A stretch of DNA of 6,105 nt from an uncultured Cocleimonas sp. GTDB lineage: Bacteria > Pseudomonadota > Gammaproteobacteria > Thiotrichales > Thiotrichaceae. The notes beneath the pieces were generated by a model. It was not told where the DNA came from, ran no database searches, and saw only the letters and a program-made list of their open reading frames with translations. The stretch's first letter is position 1. Each line of letters starts with the position of its first letter. The DNA is taken from NCBI GenBank assembly GCA_938041705.1, contig CALISP010000091.1:1-6105 (forward strand), in the 5' to 3' direction. The translations under genes and the position numbers were made by a program. Of this stretch, positions 5,320 to 6,105 are shown in pieces.

Positions 5320-6105
5320 CTAAGCTTTAAATTTACCCTTATTTAGTCTGTCCACTTCCATAGTTTCAATCTCTCTGGCTCCAGAGACAACAATTTCTGG
5401 GTTTGGCACGTAATCTAATTCTTGGTTTTTACTTTCATAAGGAACACTGTTCAAAATCACTTTTAACACATTCAAACGCGCCGCATGCTTATCGTTAGAT
5501 CTAATAATCGTCCATGGAGCAGCAGACGTGTGAGAACGCCTAAGCATTTCATACTTAGCATTTGTAAACTCATCCCAATGATCTTGTGCCTGAACATCAA
5601 CTTCAGATAATTTCCATTGTCGAAGAGGGTCTGTTTTTCTGCGTTCAAAACGCTTAGCTTGTTCACCTTTGGTAACACTAAAATAAAACTTTATTAGAAT
5701 TGTTCCTTGTCTCACTAAATCTTTTTCAAACCCCACTACACCTTTCATAAAGTTCTTATGTTCTTCTGGGGTGCAAAAGCCTAAAACAGGCTCTACCATA
5801 GCGCGGTTATACCAACTTCGGTCAAACAATACCATTTCGCCACCATGAGGGAAACGAGTGATATAACGTTGAAAATACCATTGTGAGCGTTGTTCAGTGG
5901 TTGGTTTTCCTAAAGCAACATTACGATAGCGTTTCTCATTCATGTAGCGTGTTACACGCCTAATGGTTCCACCCTTACCAGATGCATCACGTCCTTCAAA
6001 CAAAATAATCATTCGTTTATTGGTATCTTCGAGGTAGTTTTGCAAACCAATAAGTTCTGCCTGATATGGCTTTAATATCTGTTCCTTATGATAACGTTTT
6101 TGTGC
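5320..6105 (-). CDS. ppk2: Polyphosphate kinase 2 (class I PPK2), 5' end cut off by the window edge
   Basis: The visible 261 residues are the C-terminal bulk of a PPK2. This cytosolic kinase uses polyphosphate to phosphorylate nucleoside diphosphates (ADP or GDP) or makes polyphosphate in reverse. In visible numbering, the Walker A loop is G38-RDASGKGG at 38-46, the Walker B-like motif is VLFDRSWYNRA around Asp95, and the lid region is near 155-170 (RRKTDPLRQWKLSEVD). Conserved QWYFQRY and GFCTPEEH blocks are also present. Class I single-domain PPK2s are about 260-300 residues, so only a few tens of residues should be missing. The frame stays open through the last base of the window (..KPYQAELIGLQNYL), so a TTG at 6045 is not the start. 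A C-terminal tail after about residue 228 (ELDYVPNPEIVV..) is typical of the family. Substrate preference cannot be read from this. It converges on the PBP4 gene. Confidence 0.93.
   Translation of the reverse strand, partial: AQKRYHKEQILKPYQAELIGLQNYLEDTNKRMIILFEGRDASGKGGTIRRVTRYMNEKRYRNVALGKPTTEQRSQWYFQRYITRFPHGGEMVLFDRSWYNRAMVEPVLGFCTPEEHKNFMKGVVGFEKDLVRQGTILIKFYFSVTKGEQAKRFERRKTDPLRQWKLSEVDVQAQDHWDEFTNAKYEMLRRSHTSAAPWTIIRSNDKHAARLNVLKVILNSVPYESKNQELDYVPNPEIVVSGAREIETMEVDRLNKGKFKA

Noticed and set aside
5472..5678. 68-codon frame overlapping the polyphosphate kinase on the same strand
   Set aside because: It is out of frame with a highly conserved PPK2 region and shows no independent features.
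6043..6045. TTG as start of the polyphosphate kinase
   Set aside because: The frame stays open to the window edge and the upstream residues (KPYQAELIGLQNYL) match the conserved PPK2 N-terminal helix, so the gene is cut by the window, not started here.

Overview
The window looks like a chromosomal stretch of an AT-rich gammaproteobacterium. The main reasons are a full-length UbiD of the E. coli/HAMAP type (ubiquinone synthesis), a periplasmic PBP4-type peptidase, a lipoprotein with a Gram-negative lipobox and a PmrA/BasR-like operator. I cannot name the genus. No mobile element, CRISPR array, tRNA or rRNA is visible, and the four genes share the same AT-rich, AAA/CAA/GAA-leaning codon style, so nothing suggests recent transfer.

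Layout: (1) 1-74 is a short leader that may contain the last codons of an unidentified upstream gene. (2) 75-1541 (+) is ubiD. (3) 1542-1632 is a gap with a perfect TATAAT and a strong ribosome site. (4) 1633-2763 (+) is an uncharacterised two-domain lipoprotein, closed by a perfect 11-bp stem-loop terminator at 2771-2806. (5) 2764-3010 is a 247-bp, very AT-rich regulatory gap. It carries CTTAAG-N5-CTTAAG, which matches the PmrA/BasR box, followed by several AT-rich hairpins. (6) 3011-5155 (+) is a dacB/PBP4-like D,D-peptidase with an extra segment of about 235 residues, rich in Lys, Gln and Asn, between the signal peptide and the catalytic domain. (7) 5156-5319 holds a hairpin and a probable bidirectional terminator shared with the convergent next gene. 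(8) 5320-6105 (-) is the C-terminal part of a class I polyphosphate kinase 2; its start lies outside the window.

The genes do not form an obvious pathway. UbiD serves respiratory quinone synthesis, PBP4 trims or cleaves peptidoglycan, PPK2 exchanges phosphate between polyphosphate and nucleotides, and the lipoprotein is an orphan. Each seems to be its own transcription unit. I see no clear new multi-gene system. The most unusual points are the large basic N-terminal extension of the PBP4, the PmrA-like operator in front of it, and the unassigned lipoprotein.
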